Shown one piece after another: positions 1 to 12,904 of a stretch of 64,000 bases of DNA. Where the stretch lies: positions 1-64,000 of the forward strand of contig VZSF01000639.1 of assembly GCA_013398295.1 (NCBI GenBank), in the 5' to 3' direction. Position 1 is the stretch's first letter. Each line of letters starts with the position of its first letter. The position numbers and the translations under genes were made by a program. Under the pieces are notes generated by a model. That model worked only from the letters and a program-made list of their open reading frames with translations, did not search any database and was not told the DNA's origin. The DNA comes from Chionis minor. Taxonomy: Eukaryota > Chordata > Aves > Charadriiformes > Chionididae.

Positions 1-17
1 TCTATGATTCTATGATA
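1..17 (+). repeat. CR1 LINE 3' terminal tail
   Basis: The window opens with two copies of the TCTATGAT(T) unit that ends avian CR1 elements. Only the tail is inside the window, so the body of the element lies to the left. It is too short to assign to a subfamily. Confidence 0.6.
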
Positions 18-854
18 AAGGTTATTAATGCATTTTATTTAGTGTTATTAATGTAACATAGGAGCACATTAACATTAGCCTGACTGTAGCTAAATTAAGA
101 TGCATAAACATAATAAGCCAGCAGAAACCTTAACAGTTAACTACAAAAGTGAGTAACAAGAAACAATAATATAAAGTGAATTCTAATCAGTAACTGAATT
201 GTCAGCATATGAAAAATAATACTTACACTGTTGTTGAATGCTCATGAAACTTTAAAAATCAGTTACATGTGTATTTATATATATAGATTTTTAGATACAT
301 ATCTTTTTATGCTCATATATTTGTACAAAAGACTAAAGAGAAAAAGGTAGGCATAAATTAAGTCTGAACCAGGAAGGTCAAAACAAAGGAACAGTGAAGT
401 TTGAAGTAGTCCTTTGAAAGACATGAATGGGCTCTGCCATGTTGTCAAGTTATTTATATTACCACAGTAAGAATACCTTTTTCCATTCAGAGTCCATCTT
501 CCATACAAGCCATGTTCTGAGAGGTCCTAAAGAATCATTGACAAAGACATCTTTGAAGCTTACTGGAATTATAGAGTTCAAAGAGGAAGCAACTAATTTC
601 ATTTGAAGTGAACCTGATATTGAAAGGGCAAAAAAGGGATTTTTCATGTATAGCTCAAGTTGGATGCCATTCCTCCTCAACTCTTCTAGATAATTTCAAA
701 GATGAAAATACTTAAACATCCAGCTCTGCAGGGGGGATCGACTTCCAGTTTTCCATAATCTCTGTGTTACTAACAAACCTTGGTAACATCTTGAATTCTC
801 AGGATTTCTCACAATTTGAGGTTACTCCAGAACAACTTTTTATTTGTTTTTCAG

Positions 855-898
855 AACAAATACCTGACATCTGTGTGATCAATGGTACAATGTACACG
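855..898 (+). CDS. MUC5B: Mucin exon (44 bp), first in window
   Basis: The acceptor is TTTTTCAG at 847-854 and the donor is GTGAGA at 899. The first two bases complete a split codon, then 14 codons read [14 protein letters not shown] and end in phase 0. This is the start of a VWC-like module (DICV-NG-Y), comparable to the CVHGN...Y stretch of mammalian gel-forming mucins. It contains an NGT sequon. Confidence 0.75.
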
Positions 899-3800
899 GT
901 GAGAATGCTATACTTATAATGGTATATTGCTGGAAGTTAAATGTACAACCTTTCTACCAAAATAAGCCTCTGAGAAACTAATTTTCCCAGTACCTGTTTT
1001 TATCTCTAGCCCTTGACTGGAAGTTTTGTGGGTTTTTTTTCTAATGTCAAAACCAAAATTGACCACAAGAGTTCTTCGACATGTAGCATAAAACAAGAGG
1101 GTACCATGTCTAGTGATGTACTTTCTTTTTAAGCTCTCTCTCACTTACGGAATTAATAAATTTTCCAAACGAGCTGATGTATAGCCTAAACTCAACCACT
1201 CTTTGAAATAAACCAAGACAACCTTCAAAAATAAAGCTAGGATTTTTGCTTTAAGACACCTAAATCTTTTGCTAAAATTGGTACTTAGGTCATTTAGTCA
1301 AAATTCAAACATTAGCACTGGAGCCTTTTGGGGATACATTTCATAAAGACTAAAATCCATGTGTAAATTTGAGTATCTGCATATGTATCCAATTATTTTA
1401 ATTTCCATTTGTAAATTATAATTGAACCTCACTTACAGGGAAAAAAAATCTTAAATGGAGCATTGAAAAGCTGGTAAAATAACGAGGCAGTACAAACCCA
1501 TCTTATTTGCATTTCATTAATTTACTTTTCTTTTTTATATTGCTTCATTTAGTTTCCTCTGAATGTGTGCTTTCTTGCAATGTGTAAAGCCAAACAACTT
1601 TCTGTTCAAAGAGAGCTGAACAACTCATTCACACTTGCATTTCAGCAGCCTTGATTTTTCTCAGCACTGCTTTCAACTCTGCTTGTACGTTATATAGAAA
1701 CTGTTGCCATTTGAAATTTTTTTCTGTCTTCCAGGTTGGAATGTCAACAGTAATCAATTCATGTAAGAAATGTACCTGCAGTTCTGAGAAAGATCCTGTG
1801 ACTAAGGCAAATATTGTGCATTGTGAAACAGTTCAATGTGAAACATCTTGCCCACTGGTGAGTTCAGAATCTCTAGGCTGCACAGTCAGCCCTCAGTTAC
1901 AGGAAGACTAGAATTCTCCACCACCAGCTCAACATACTTTCTCTTTCACATCCTTGCGAGTAGGGTCAGCAATATATGATTGAGGATGGAGAGTGCTGTG
2001 GGAAGTGTACTGATGTAGCTTGCACAATCAAACTAAGTAACAACACTGTTCACGTGCTCACTGTAAGTATTCCTCTCATTTTCAGATCTCCTTATTAGCC
2101 AATACAGATTAGAACAGTTAAGAATCAACTCATGTCCCTTACCAGTAAAAATCTAACACTCTGAAAAAACCACAACAGTTTTCTGAATTGAACACTTACT
2201 TGGAATAACAATGACAAATAACAAACGGGAAATGGCTTCTAATTTGTGGTCTTAACGTTCAGATCCAGATTTAAGCTTTCAAGCTAGCCACAGTTTGCTA
2301 AATTTCACTTTTGACACTTGAAAGAAGTTCAGAAGCATCTGAAAATCCTTGAGGTGTGAGAACTTCATAAGCTTAGAGATTTTTGAAGTAATCATACTAT
2401 ACCTGATCACAATGAAAAAAATAACTGTTTTCTTTTCATGTAAAATCTTAGGTTGATGAGATCCTGCCACTCGACAATTGCAGCCATTACAAATGTGAAA
2501 AAATTGAAGATCAATTTGTTGCAGTCCAAACTAAAAGAGTATGCCCTGAGTACAACCCAGGAGAGTGCGATTCTGTAAGTTTTAATCAATTCTTCATCGA
2601 TTGAATGGAGTTTAAAAGAACCAAGGGGTGGGGGCAAGGAAGAATACTATAAATCACTTTCACTAAAGTTGCAGGAATGTCTTAAGAATGAAATTAATCT
2701 TGCTGTAACATTAGTAATAAGAAAAGCTTAGTATTTTTACATGGGGCTACAAGGATTCAAGACTTCTATGGTGGGAACAGTAAGTCATCCATGGTTTCAT
2801 TCAGTGTTCTTCACAGAGGAGCCTTCTGTTCAGTATCAGTAATGCTAACTCTTACTCATGATTGTCATCTGTGCATTAATACAAATCCTCCTTCTTTACT
2901 TTGGCAAAGGGTGAAGTAGAGACTAGTCCCGATGGCTGCTGCAAAATATGTAAACGTAAGTAATGCTGTGTTCATGTTTTCTGCTTAAAGAGTGCTGTAT
3001 TCAACTTCTACCAATCTTTGAGTGGATGGAAGGATTCTTCACTCCCCCAGTTTTCACCTATTCTATTTATCAAGACCCTGTGTTTCACTATTTATTCAGA
3101 AGGAAAAAGCAAATTTGTTTTCCTGATACTGAATACCATGACTCAAACCACTAATGCTCAAGTCTCTGCATTATCTTTCAAAGACACTGTACAGCTGAGA
3201 TTAAAAGAATGACCTGAAAACTCCAGATACATTACTCGGTATCCCCCTGCCACTGTCACATACTGCAGATTCTCAATAATCAGGCATTTTGAAATCATGC
3301 AATTTGAAATTGTTTTAGTATTCGTTTAGTTCTGAACTAGAGATTTGAAATATATGTTTTTCCCCCTCTTTTTATGAAGCTACAAACTGCAAACCATACA
3401 GCAAAAAAACTGTGATCCGCCAAGGTGACTGTGAATCTTCTGAACCTGTTGAGCTGGGATATTGTGAAGGAACTTGTCCTGGTTCCTCAGTGTAAGTTCC
3501 AAAATCTTAATTTAGCATCTCTATAGCTTCATTTGTACTTCATTTATAGTGGTTTCTCAAGTTAATCAGTCACCTGAGGGTACTGAGGGAGCTGGCGGAA
3601 TTGCTTACCAAGCCACTCTCCATCATTTATCAGCAGTCCTGACTAACCAGGGAGGTCCCAGTTGACTGGAGGTTAGCAAATGTAACACCCATCCACAGGA
3701 AGGGCCGGAAGGAGAATCTAGGGAACTACAAGCTTGTCAGTCTGAACTCAGTCCCAGGAAGTTTATGGAGCAGATCATCTTGAGGGCCATCACACACCAC

Positions 3801-5835
3801 ATACGGCACAACCAGGTGATCAGGCCCAGTCAGCATGGCTTTAGGAAATGCAGGTCCTGCTTGACTAATCTGACAGGGAAAGGCTGTGGATGTTGTTTAC
3901 CTGGACTTTAGTAAAGCCTTCGTCAACATTTCTGCCAGCATTCTCCTGGAGAAACTGGCCGCTTGTGGCTTAGACAGGTGTACTCTTCACTGGGTCAAAA
4001 ACTGGCTGTAAGGCTGGGCCCAAATAGTGGTGGTGAATGGAGTTAAATCCAGTTGGCAGCTGGTCACAAGTGGTGTGGGCTCAGTATCGGGGCCAGTTCT
4101 CTTTAATATCTTTATCAATTACCTGGACGAGGGGATTGAGTGCACCCTCAGGAAGTTCACAGATGACACCAAGTTAGGTGGGAGTGTTGATCTGCTTGAG
4201 GACACGATGGCTCTACAGAGGGATCGGGACAGGCTGGATTGATGGGCCAAGGCCAGTGGTACAAGGTTCAGCAAGGCTCACAATAACCCCATGCAGCACT
4301 ACAGGCTTGGGGAAGAGCAGCTGGAAAGCTGCCTGGCAGAAAAGGACCCGGGGGTGTTGGTTGACAGTCAGCTGAATACGAGCCAGCAGTATGTCCAGGT
4401 GGCCAAGAACGCCAACAGCATCCTGGCCTGTATCAGGAATAGTGTGGCCAGCAGGACTAGGGAAGTGATCGTTCCCCTGTACTCAGCACTGGTGAGGCCA
4501 CACCACGAATACTGTGTCCAGTTTTGGGCTGCTCACTACAAGAAAGACACTGAGATTCTGGAGCATGTCCAGAGATGGGTAACAAGCCTGGTGAGGGAAG
4601 AAGCCTTATGAGGAGCAGCTGAGGGAACTGGGGTTGCTAAGCCTGGAGAAAAGGAGGCTGAGGGGAGACTTTATCACTGTCTACAACTACCTGAAGGGAA
4701 GCTGAAGAGAGGTGGGGTTTGGTCTCTTCTCCCAAGTAAACAAATGATAGGACAAGAGAAACTGGCCTCAAGTTGCACCAGGGAAGGTTTAGATTGGATA
4801 TTAGGAAAAATTTCTTCACTGAAAGGGTTATCAAACATTGCCACAGGCTGCCCAGGGACATAGTGGAGTGACCCTCCCTGGAGTATTTAAAAGCTGTGTA
4901 GGTGTGGCACTTCAGGAGATGGTTTCGTGGTGGACATGGCCATGTTAGGTTAGTTGGACTTATCATCTACATAAGTCTATGATTACAGAATAGTAACAAA
5001 GTTAATGTGTTTACATGATACCATTAAGTAGAATTGGACTCAATGAAAGCAAGAACAGTTTCACTGTTGAAGAGAGGTAATTAAAATCACATTCATAAAT
5101 ATGTGTGGGAGGGTGGAAGAGAGGATGTAAAAAAAATAACACCCGCAAAACCTCCAACAAATCCCAAAACAAACGTCACTGGGTGGGTTCTGTGTGTCAG
5201 TTTTTAATGAGAATATATATTTTCTTTTCCTGGCGGAACACAGGTATTCTCTTGAAGCAAACCAGATACAACATGAGTGTAGCTGCTGCCAGGAGCTCAG
5301 CACCCAAACAAGAGAGGTGACTCTGACTTGCCAAAATGGAACAAGCATAAATTATAACTATGTCTATGTGGAACAATGCCAGTGTGTGAATGCGTGCACT
5401 TCAGAAACTTCTGCGTCATCTGGCTCCCAACTGAAAAACCTTGAGTCATATGGCTCCCAATGGATAATCAGCAGAAGAAAGAGATGATCATTGGAAAAAG
5501 AAAGCAGAGACCCTAGGGAGGCTGGAATCACGTTTTCATTAGAATAACTTGTGCCCCTTCTTTAACAGTTCTTACATCAGTTTCTGTTATCACATTTTGG
5601 AAAAGGTATATAACATGTTTTGGAAACAAGGGTTTACAGGGTCTCTCAAAAACAAAACCAGAAACCATTGTAGCTACATTGCACTTAACTGTTGTGCCTA
5701 GAGAAAGCTTTATTGCATATCATTTTTATGGATGTAATAGTCCTAAAAGAGATACTGTGACAGGGAGAAGACTGTTCCTTGTTTATTTTGTCTCTTACTT
5801 GATCAATAAAGCTTTCAGCATTTTTCAATTTCGGT
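855..5835 (+). CDS. MUC5B: Secreted gel-forming mucin, C-terminal exons (MUC5B-like; 5' part outside window)
   Basis: Seven exons (855-898, 1735-1857, 1964-2062, 2452-2574, 2910-2955, 3380-3491, 5244-5487) splice in one frame to about 262 residues. All introns have GT-AG ends. The product is the carboxyl end of a polymeric secreted mucin: a von Willebrand C-like module with the CCxKC signature (ECCGKC), a second cysteine module ending GCCKIC, then a C-terminal cystine knot (YCEGTC, CSCC, CQC) that links monomers into dimers in the ER. Spacing closely follows the end of human MUC2/MUC5 proteins. Four N-glycosylation sequons are visible (two NGT, NNT, NCS). The mucin (PTS) repeats and VWD domains would lie left of the window. 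The name MUC5B rests on the position next to convergent TOLLIP; MUC5AC, MUC2 or an ovomucin-type paralogue cannot be excluded from these exons alone. Confidence 0.8.
1735..1857 (+). CDS. MUC5B: Mucin exon, VWC-like cysteine module (123 bp)
   Basis: The acceptor follows a long pyrimidine tract (TTTTTTTCTGTCTTCCAG) and the donor is GTGAGT. The 41 codons are phase 0/0 and carry CKKCTC and a C-x4-C-x3-C spacing ([13 protein letters not shown]), typical of the VWC fold. The open frame continues a short way past the donor before stopping, so the exon end is set by the splice consensus. Confidence 0.8.
1964..2062 (+). CDS. MUC5B: Mucin exon with ECCGKC (99 bp)
   Basis: The 33 codons are phase 0/0. 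The exon carries GECCGKC, the hallmark end of a VWC module, then starts the next segment ([13 protein letters not shown]). The acceptor is ambiguous: TAG at 1961-1963 gives the length that aligns best with human MUC2, while CAG at 1967-1969 would remove two residues in frame. The donor is GTAAGT at 2063. Confidence 0.75.
2452..2574 (+). CDS. MUC5B: Mucin exon, second cysteine module (123 bp)
   Basis: The 41 codons are phase 0/0. The pattern NCSHYKCEK ... [13 protein letters not shown] matches the NCTFFSCVK ... ITCPNFDASIC region of human MUC2. The acceptor is TCTTAG and the donor GTAAGT. It contains an NCS sequon. Confidence 0.8.
2910..2955 (+). CDS. MUC5B: Mucin exon, GCCKIC (46 bp)
   Basis: Fifteen codons plus one base encode [15 protein letters not shown], closing the second VWC-like module with CCxxC. 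The acceptor is GGCAAAG and the donor is C|GTAAGT. The single trailing base is completed by the exon at 3380. Confidence 0.75.
3380..3491 (+). CDS. MUC5B: Mucin exon, first half of C-terminal cystine knot (112 bp)
   Basis: This exon opens the CTCK domain: [16 protein letters not shown] ... [10 protein letters not shown]. The motif YCEGTC corresponds to the HCSGSC element of mammalian mucins. It ends two bases into a codon at donor GTAAGT, completed by the exon at 5244. Confidence 0.8.
3573..4985 (+). mobile_element. CR1 LINE, 5'-truncated, in the last mucin intron
   Basis: Sense-strand CR1 carrying ORF2 reverse-transcriptase remnants, including a broken [15 protein letters not shown]...FTDDTKLGG stretch around the RT catalytic motif (DD kept, A to T before it). 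Stops and frameshifts break the frame. It runs into the CR1 3' region (CTGCCCAGGGACATAGTGGAGTGA) and ends in TCTATGATTA. Its start (CTGACTAACCAGGGAGGTCCCAGTTGACTGG, with the motif written here only in part in other entries) closely matches the copy at 40953, so both belong to one subfamily. Confidence 0.85.
5244..5835 (+). CDS. MUC5B: Mucin terminal exon: end of CTCK, stop codon and 3' UTR
   Basis: One base finishes the split codon, then 80 codons run to TGA at 5485-5487. [14 protein letters not shown] and EQCQCVNAC complete the cystine knot. A 29-residue Ser-rich tail follows, ending in a basic run (SRRKR). An imperfect in-frame repeat (SGSQLKNLE / YGSQWI) sits in the tail. The 3' UTR runs about 345 bp to an AATAAA at 5805-5810, with cleavage probably 10-25 bases later. 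Confidence 0.8.
5805..5810 (+). terminator. Mucin poly(A) signal AATAAA
   Basis: A canonical AATAAA lies 318 bp after the mucin stop codon and is followed by a T-rich stretch (CATTTTTCAATTTC), as expected downstream of a cleavage site. Confidence 0.7.
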
Positions 5836-8800
5836 AACTCATGACTGTTTGATACCCATGAGGAATGGCATCAGGGAGTTTTCTGACTCTATATTCTCTA
5901 GCAGCCTTTGGGAATGAAGACACTCTCAAACCTCTTTTCCTGGATGAGGTTCTCACCCAGGTCTAAATAGCTCTGCTCATGGGCATAAAAGGCACAGAGA
6001 TAACCACTACCCCCACCCCCCCCCCTCAATTGCTTATGGTATTCTAGTTGCTAAACTGGTGGGATAACAGGCAGGCTGTAATTTGTTTCCCTGTAATTAG
6101 CGGAGAAGTCCAGAAGACAAGTATTAAAAAAAAAAAAAAAGGAAAAACTTTGCTCATCACTATCATTTCATGTTCTAGATCAAAAGGTATCTGGCTGTAT
6201 AAATCACCACTTGCTTCTTCAGTTGAAGGAACAAATCTATATATGAACGAAAGCTCTACTTAGTTGATGAATACTTAAGGTGAAGTCAATGAATTTAGTA
6301 AAATCAGAAAATTCTCCTGCCCATAATTTTCACAATATTTGCAAGTAAATTCAGGATATGTTTTTAAACTGTGCACTTGTTGCCTGCGCTAAGAGATTCG
6401 GATTACACTAGTGAAAAAATTGGAGGCCTTTTCCCACAGTAGTTCATCATGTTTACCTGAACTGTTTGGACCATTTACCTTATCAGTACCCATTATAATA
6501 GAAAGCCTGAAATCTGCCCTGAAGGCTTGGCTGAAAAACAAAGGAGGAACTGTTTGATCAAATAATCGCACATTTTAGACATGCTTATTTAGAAGCGAAA
6601 TTCAATCCCTGAATGAAATCAGTAGAGTGCTATCTATTGGCCTTCACGGGCATGACCTAATACTGTATCAGGATAACGAGCGGGGAGAACTACGCAGTTA
6701 CTAGGTATGACAGTGGAGCAGACAGCTGTACCACTCCCTGCACCTTCTCTGACCCAGTAATAAACCACTTTTCATTGGGAACCTGGGCTGAAGCCAAACC
6801 AGCTGCACACCACCAGCTTTAAAATTTCACCACCACTCCATCCTCATACCCTGAACACCAGGTATTGCTGTGAGACAACAGCCAAACAGTCCCAAATGGA
6901 GTGACAAGTGGGTCAAGCTGTCTGACAGCTTCAGCATAGCTTCCGAAGTTTCTGGCTTCCAGAGGGTTTAGCACTTTGGCCATAGCACCATGAGAACAGG
7001 GAGCACCTGATGGGATCTAGAACCATACCGCAGTGAAAAACCAGCACTGCTATGTGAGAGGCATTCATGTATGCCAGCCACGTTAGGCCTGGCCTTACCC
7101 TGCAGAGCTAGCAATATTAATCCAAGCTAGACAAATTGATGCCTGCAGAGCTGGTAAGTCAGGCTGCAGAGTGCAAAAACCCAGCAACACTTATGTAACG
7201 TATAACAAACAAACATCTGTAAACAATTCTAAAGTTGGCTTCGAGTTCAGACTGAAGCCAATGAAATCTGCATGCTTTTCCCCCCTTTCTCCCTAGCTCC
7301 CTAGTCCCTATATTCTCAGTATTTAGTGCCACATTCACCAGTTACAAAGCTTCCCTAACATTTTGTAGTCTGCAGGTTTTCACTATTTCAAGCATTGTAT
7401 TAATATGACAGCAGTCCATCCCAGTTAAAGTCTTAAGCTGCCCTCTAATGGTCATTATTCGCTTCATTAAGGAAGACTAAACCAGGAACTATTCCCTTAA
7501 TTCTACTGGAAACATTAAGCCTTGCAGAGAATGTTCATCCATCAAAGATCGATTATATTAGCATGTAAAATTATTTTTTTATTTTAAATTCCCAAATTAT
7601 AGAAGATGTAGAGGCTGTTTCTTGAAGCTGAACACCACATTATTTCCAGGTAGCTCATAAGTTACCCACAATTTAATTTGAAGATGCCTTTGCAATCCTC
7701 AGTGTTTATGAACTGTGTTTGTGAAAAACATAAAAACAATAGAAAAAAATCAGCACCACAATTCGCCACTTAGAAGGCATAATCTCAATTAGTAGTTTTT
7801 TGGGAGTTTCAGTTGTTTTGGTTTATGCCTTGAAAACCAACCCACTGCAAAATGCTAGAAACCACTAAATCTTCTCTGTTCTTAAAATACAGCTTCCAAT
7901 TTCAAAGGAAATCTATTTTTGTATCTTTTAACTCTCAAGCCTACACAGAAAAAAACCCAGGGGATTTGCACTTTAAGTGAACAGGATTCAGGAAGAGACA
8001 AACATGTAGATTTCTCTTTGGAGCAAATGCTATACTACAATTACAAGTCCAAGCAACCTCTAGAAATTACTTTAAAGCAGATAAATTAGCTAAATAGGAA
8101 AACATTTGTTTGATATACAAGAAGTTACCATTTATGTTAAAACAGATATAGCTCTTGTGTACTATATCAAGCTCCTTAGAACTTGAAGTGATAAAAATGC
8201 ATGTACGCCACGATTTTGTAGCAAAATTTCCAAATATGTTAAATGTACAATCATAGCAGCAAAATAGTTCCAGTTATAGAACTACAGATTAATGAAACTT
8301 AAGAAAGAGTATTGGTATAAAAGGAATCGTGAGCTCTTTCCTGTCATTTCCATCAAACTAACAGAAAGCGCTGACTTTTCATCCTATGAGACATACCATA
8401 ATCAAATATACTGATGCTTCACTAAAAATTACCACAGAAAAGCATTTACCTACATCAGGAAATAAACCACTCATTTTTCTATTCCACTAACTAGTCAATT
8501 ACAGGCACTGATGCATAAGGGAATGTTATGTGGTAATACGCATATATATAGTGAAACGACGCAGTTAGTGCATTTTATTGACGCGGCAATGTAATGCCTT
8601 TCAAGCAAATCTATTAACCATACTGAGAATCTTGACCAGGTCATTGAATAAAGTGTGCCATTGTAAATAAAACCATTTACAGGTTTTATTGTCTGATAAT
8701 CTAAACTGCGCAAATATGAAGGTTCTGTAAAAGTCAGTGCATTTGTGGAACTGTAATACTTAACCACACGAAAGACATTTGTTAAAATTTTAAGTTAATA

Positions 8801-10621
8801 TCTGTAATACATACCCAGAGTTCATCAGCTGGAGGACAGAATTTAATACCACTGAACAAACTAAATCAGGTAAAATAGCTGTATAACATTCATATGCAGG
8901 GCCCTTTACCTCCCAATTCAAATTAGCAACCTATGCTTGCTCTAGGCTTTCCAAAACAGGAAATACCAACAACATTCAATCAGGTGGAAGACCGGAAAAT
9001 AACAAAATAGATTAAAAGTAATTTGAAAGATTAGATGAAACCAAGTACCCTGTATATGAAGAAACAATAGCCCCCAAATTATTTCTGTTAATAAAGACCA
9101 GTAGGTTGCTATTTATCAACCTTTCCCTAAGTCTTAAAGCATATTTTGAAAAATGTGCATGATATAGAAATGCTAAACATGATAAATACTTCTCCTTTTA
9201 CACCAACTTCACCTTTCACTGTAACTTTTCGCGTTTCCTCTTCTTTTGAAACAGCATCTCCAGGCAGTGACTTAAGGAGCTATTTTGTTGATTTTGGCTT
9301 CTAACTTTCGTTTGCCTCCCTTAACTCCCGTCTTCTACTCATACTTGGTAGCACTTCCCATGTTTTTAATACAATAACATTATGTCTAAGAAGTTTGATT
9401 CGTGTCATCCACTTGTGTCCCAACAACCCCTGGAGTTTCTGCAGTGTTAATTTTGCCATTACACATAACACAATTCCATCCGTTGAGAGAGCAGAGATTC
9501 TGTTCTCTAAGAGGGAACATGCTTCTTGGCAATGAGTTGTACCAGAACATTCTTATAGGTACCTTGACTTTTATATCTCCTCTTGTCACACTTTCATTTC
9601 CTGACCCTCAAGATTACGTTGCCAACAGGAGGATAAGTCACAGATTTGGCTTATTAGCCTCTGTATATGCTGCGCAAGTAGCTAACAAAAGTACATAAAG
9701 TTCACTTGCTGTAATCCTGAAAATAGGAGGCATGTACAAGAGGGCTAAAAAATAAGATATTGCAGACCTTGAATCCATTTTTACTTATTCCTTTCTAAAG
9801 CCTCTGCCTTTTCCTAGAAGTAAAAGATTCTTAATTGGATTTTGCCTCCAGTAGAAAAGGATTGAGAATTTCTTTTGCACAAGCTTCTTTCACCCCATCC
9901 AATCCAACTCACATAATAGCACAAACAAGCCTTTTTATTTAAAACATAAAAGTGAAAAATCAAAGAAACAAAAATGCTGTGTTCTAACATCTAGTATCAC
10001 AGCAACTTTGTGGTTGTATATATCAGAGGTAGTCACAACATGGTCCCTATGGTCACGCTGTTTGCTGACAGCTGACTATACCACAACACTAAAGTAATTA
10101 AGCTCCTCAGATTTTCCCAGCTGCTCTCACTGTTTGTTTTGTTCCCTCCATTGAAGATAACAGCAATGCATTGCCTTCAGTATAAAAATATTCAGATTAG
10201 CTCAACAGGCTGAGACATTTCTGAGGACACTTTACCACTTTTGCTGTATTTCAACAGATGATTTTAAGTTCTTTTGAAACATTCACCGGACATGAAGGCT
10301 GAGTCCTGGTCCTGAGGTAATGAGGCTCTGTATCATATGAATTTAAGTCCTGAAATATCTGGATCACTAGCTTCCCAAAGATTTATTCCAAGCACAGCTG
10401 TATGGTTTGAAACTATATGAAGCATCTTTTGGACCCTCAGAGTTACCACCCAGCCATGAAATTAAACTGAAATTGTTGCCAGTTTATTTACATGTCAGAT
10501 TAAAATAAAAAAAAAAACAAACCCGTGATAACAAGCAAGCCTGTTAATTCATACTGAAAACAGAATAAATTTCATTTGATAAAGGGAATTACGTTTAGTG
10601 AGCTGGCTCTAAATAAAAGCT
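5836..10621. other. Convergent intergenic interval, mostly unique sequence
   Basis: AT-rich sequence between the mucin poly(A) site and the CR1 cluster. I see a C10 run at 6016-6025, an A-run at about 6125-6140, an imperfect hairpin near 9480-9514 and no convincing exon. The short open frames here have neither splice context nor family resemblance. Confidence 0.5.
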
Positions 10622-12900
10622 ACTGTCACAGAATATATCAAGTTGGAAGGGACCCATAAGTACCATCAAGTTCAACTCCCTGCTCCTCACAGAACTACCT
10701 AAAACTAAACCATATGACTAACAGCATCCTCCGGATGCCCCTTGAACTCTGACAGGCTTGGTGCCATGATCACTTCCCTGGGGTGTCTGTTCCAGCGACC
10801 ACCCACCTTCTCAGTGAAGAACCTTTTCCTAACGTCCAGTCTGAACTTTCCCTGATGCAGCTTCATTCCATTTCCTTGCGTCCCTGGTCACCAGAGAGAG
10901 GAGATCAGCACCTCCGGCTCTGCGAGGAAGTTGTAGGCTGTGATGAGGTCACCCCTCTGCCTTCTCTTTTCTAAGCTGAACAAACCAAGTGACCTCAGCT
11001 GCTCCTCACAAGTCTTGCCCTCAAGACCTTTCACCATCTTGGTCGCCCTCCTCTGGACACTCTAGTAGTTCGATGTTCTTCTTACATTGAGGTGCCCAAA
11101 ACTGCACACAGTACTTGAGATGGGGCCACACCAGTGCGGAGTGGGATAATCACCTCCTTCAAACAGCTAGCTATGCTGTGCTTGATGCACCCAAGGACAC
11201 AGTTGGCCCTTTTGGCTGCCAGGGCACACTTAACTCGTATTCAATTTGCCATCAACCCAACCTCCCAGATCTCTTTCTGTGTGGCTGCTCTCCAGCCTTT
11301 TATCCCCCAGTTTGTAGGTATAACCAGGATTACCCCCGTCCCGGTGCAGAATCTGTCACTTGCTCTTGTTAATTTTCATACCGTTGGTGATTACCCACCT
11401 CTCCAGTCTATCAAGATCATTCTGTAAGGCCTCTCCAACCTCAAGGGAGTCCACATCTCCTCCTAATTTAGTTTCATCAGGCAAACTTACTTAATGTACA
11501 TTTGACTCCAGCATCCAGACCATTTATAAACACATTAAAGAGCACTGGCCCTAAAATTGAGTCCTGGGGAGCCCCGCTGGTGACTGACCTCTAGCCTGAT
11601 ATAAGCCCACTTAGCATAACTCTTTGAGTCAGTTGCTCACCCAAGATATTATGGATTTGTCTAGCTGTATATTGGACATTTTGTCCAGAAGGATACTGTG
11701 AGAGACAGTAGCAAAAGCTTTGCTGAAATCCAAAACCACCAGATCTACTGGCTTCCCTTTGTCAACTAGATGCGTGACCTTGTCATAAGAGAAAATTAAG
11801 TTAGTTAAGCAGGACTTTCCCTCATGAATCCGTATTGGCTATTACCAATAACTGCATTGTCTCTCAAGTGTTTTTCAGTAACTCCCAGAATAACCTCCTC
11901 CACAATTTTACCAGCCTCTGAAGTGAGACTGACAGGCCTATAATTACCATGGTCTACCTTCTTTCCCTTCTTGATAACAGGGACAATATTTGCCAGCTGG
12001 GACCTCTCCAGACTCCCAAAAATAACAGAGAGGTTCTGCAATAACATCAGACAGCTCTTTTAGTACCCCGGGATGAATCCCACCCATCAGGCCCCATAGA
12101 CTTATGTGCCCCAGGTGGAGCAGCAAGTCTCAAACAAGTTCAGAGTTAACTGGGAGTTTATCATCCCCCCCAGTCATGGTCTTTCAGTATAGGACTCCAG
12201 GGGTCTCAGGATCCATCACTGGTGTTAAAGACAGAGGCAAAGACAGCATTAAACATCTCCCCTTTGTCTACATCCCTATTTGTGACATGACCAACTTCAT
12301 CAAGCAACTGACCAATGTTATCATTTCTGATCCTTCTCCTTTTGCTGTTAATGTATTTGAAAAAGCTCTTTTTGTCGCCCTTCACAGTGCTGGCCAGCTT
12401 GAACTCTAATTGAGCTTTCGCCACATGAATTTTCTCCCTGCAGTGGCAAAGAGTATCTCTGTAGTCCTCCTGTGTCACCTTTCCTTACTTCCAATGTCCA
12501 TGCACTTTCCTTTTCTGCCTAAGTTCTAGACAATCCCTGCTTAGCCAAGCTGGCCTTCTGCCCCACTTGCTTGACTTCTAATACTTTGAAATTGCCTGCT
12601 CCTGTGCTTTGAAGACATGGCTCTTAAAATGTGACCAGCATTCATGGACTCCAATACCTTCAAAAGCAGATTCCCGGGGAAACCTTACTAACTAGCTCCT
12701 TCAGCAGCCTGAAGTCTGCTCTCCCCATACCCAGGGTCAAAGTTCTATTGGCATTTTTTCTCCTATTGCCAACTATTTGAAACTCAATTACTTTGTGGTC
12801 ACTGTGATCAAGATAGCCTCCAACCACCAATTTGCCCACGAGTCCCTCTCTGTTTACAAACAACAAGCACTTTTCCTAGTCAGCTGCCTTAGTACCTGCA
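10622..12900 (-). mobile_element. CR1 LINE, long antisense copy, 3' part (ORF2 endonuclease to 3' end)
   Basis: Read on the minus strand, this begins near the end of the endonuclease domain (GGYLDHSDHKVIEFQIV around 12,810). It passes through the inter-domain region (SFFKYINSKRRRI) and into RT (PVIKKGKKVDHGNYRPVSLTS). It ends at 10622 with the CR1 3' sequence, seen on + as CACAGAATATATCAAGTTGGAAGG. Stops and frameshifts make it inactive. With the ORF1 block at 13925-14500 it looks like one near full-length element split by a later insertion. Confidence 0.85.
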
Positions 12901-12904
12901 CAAA

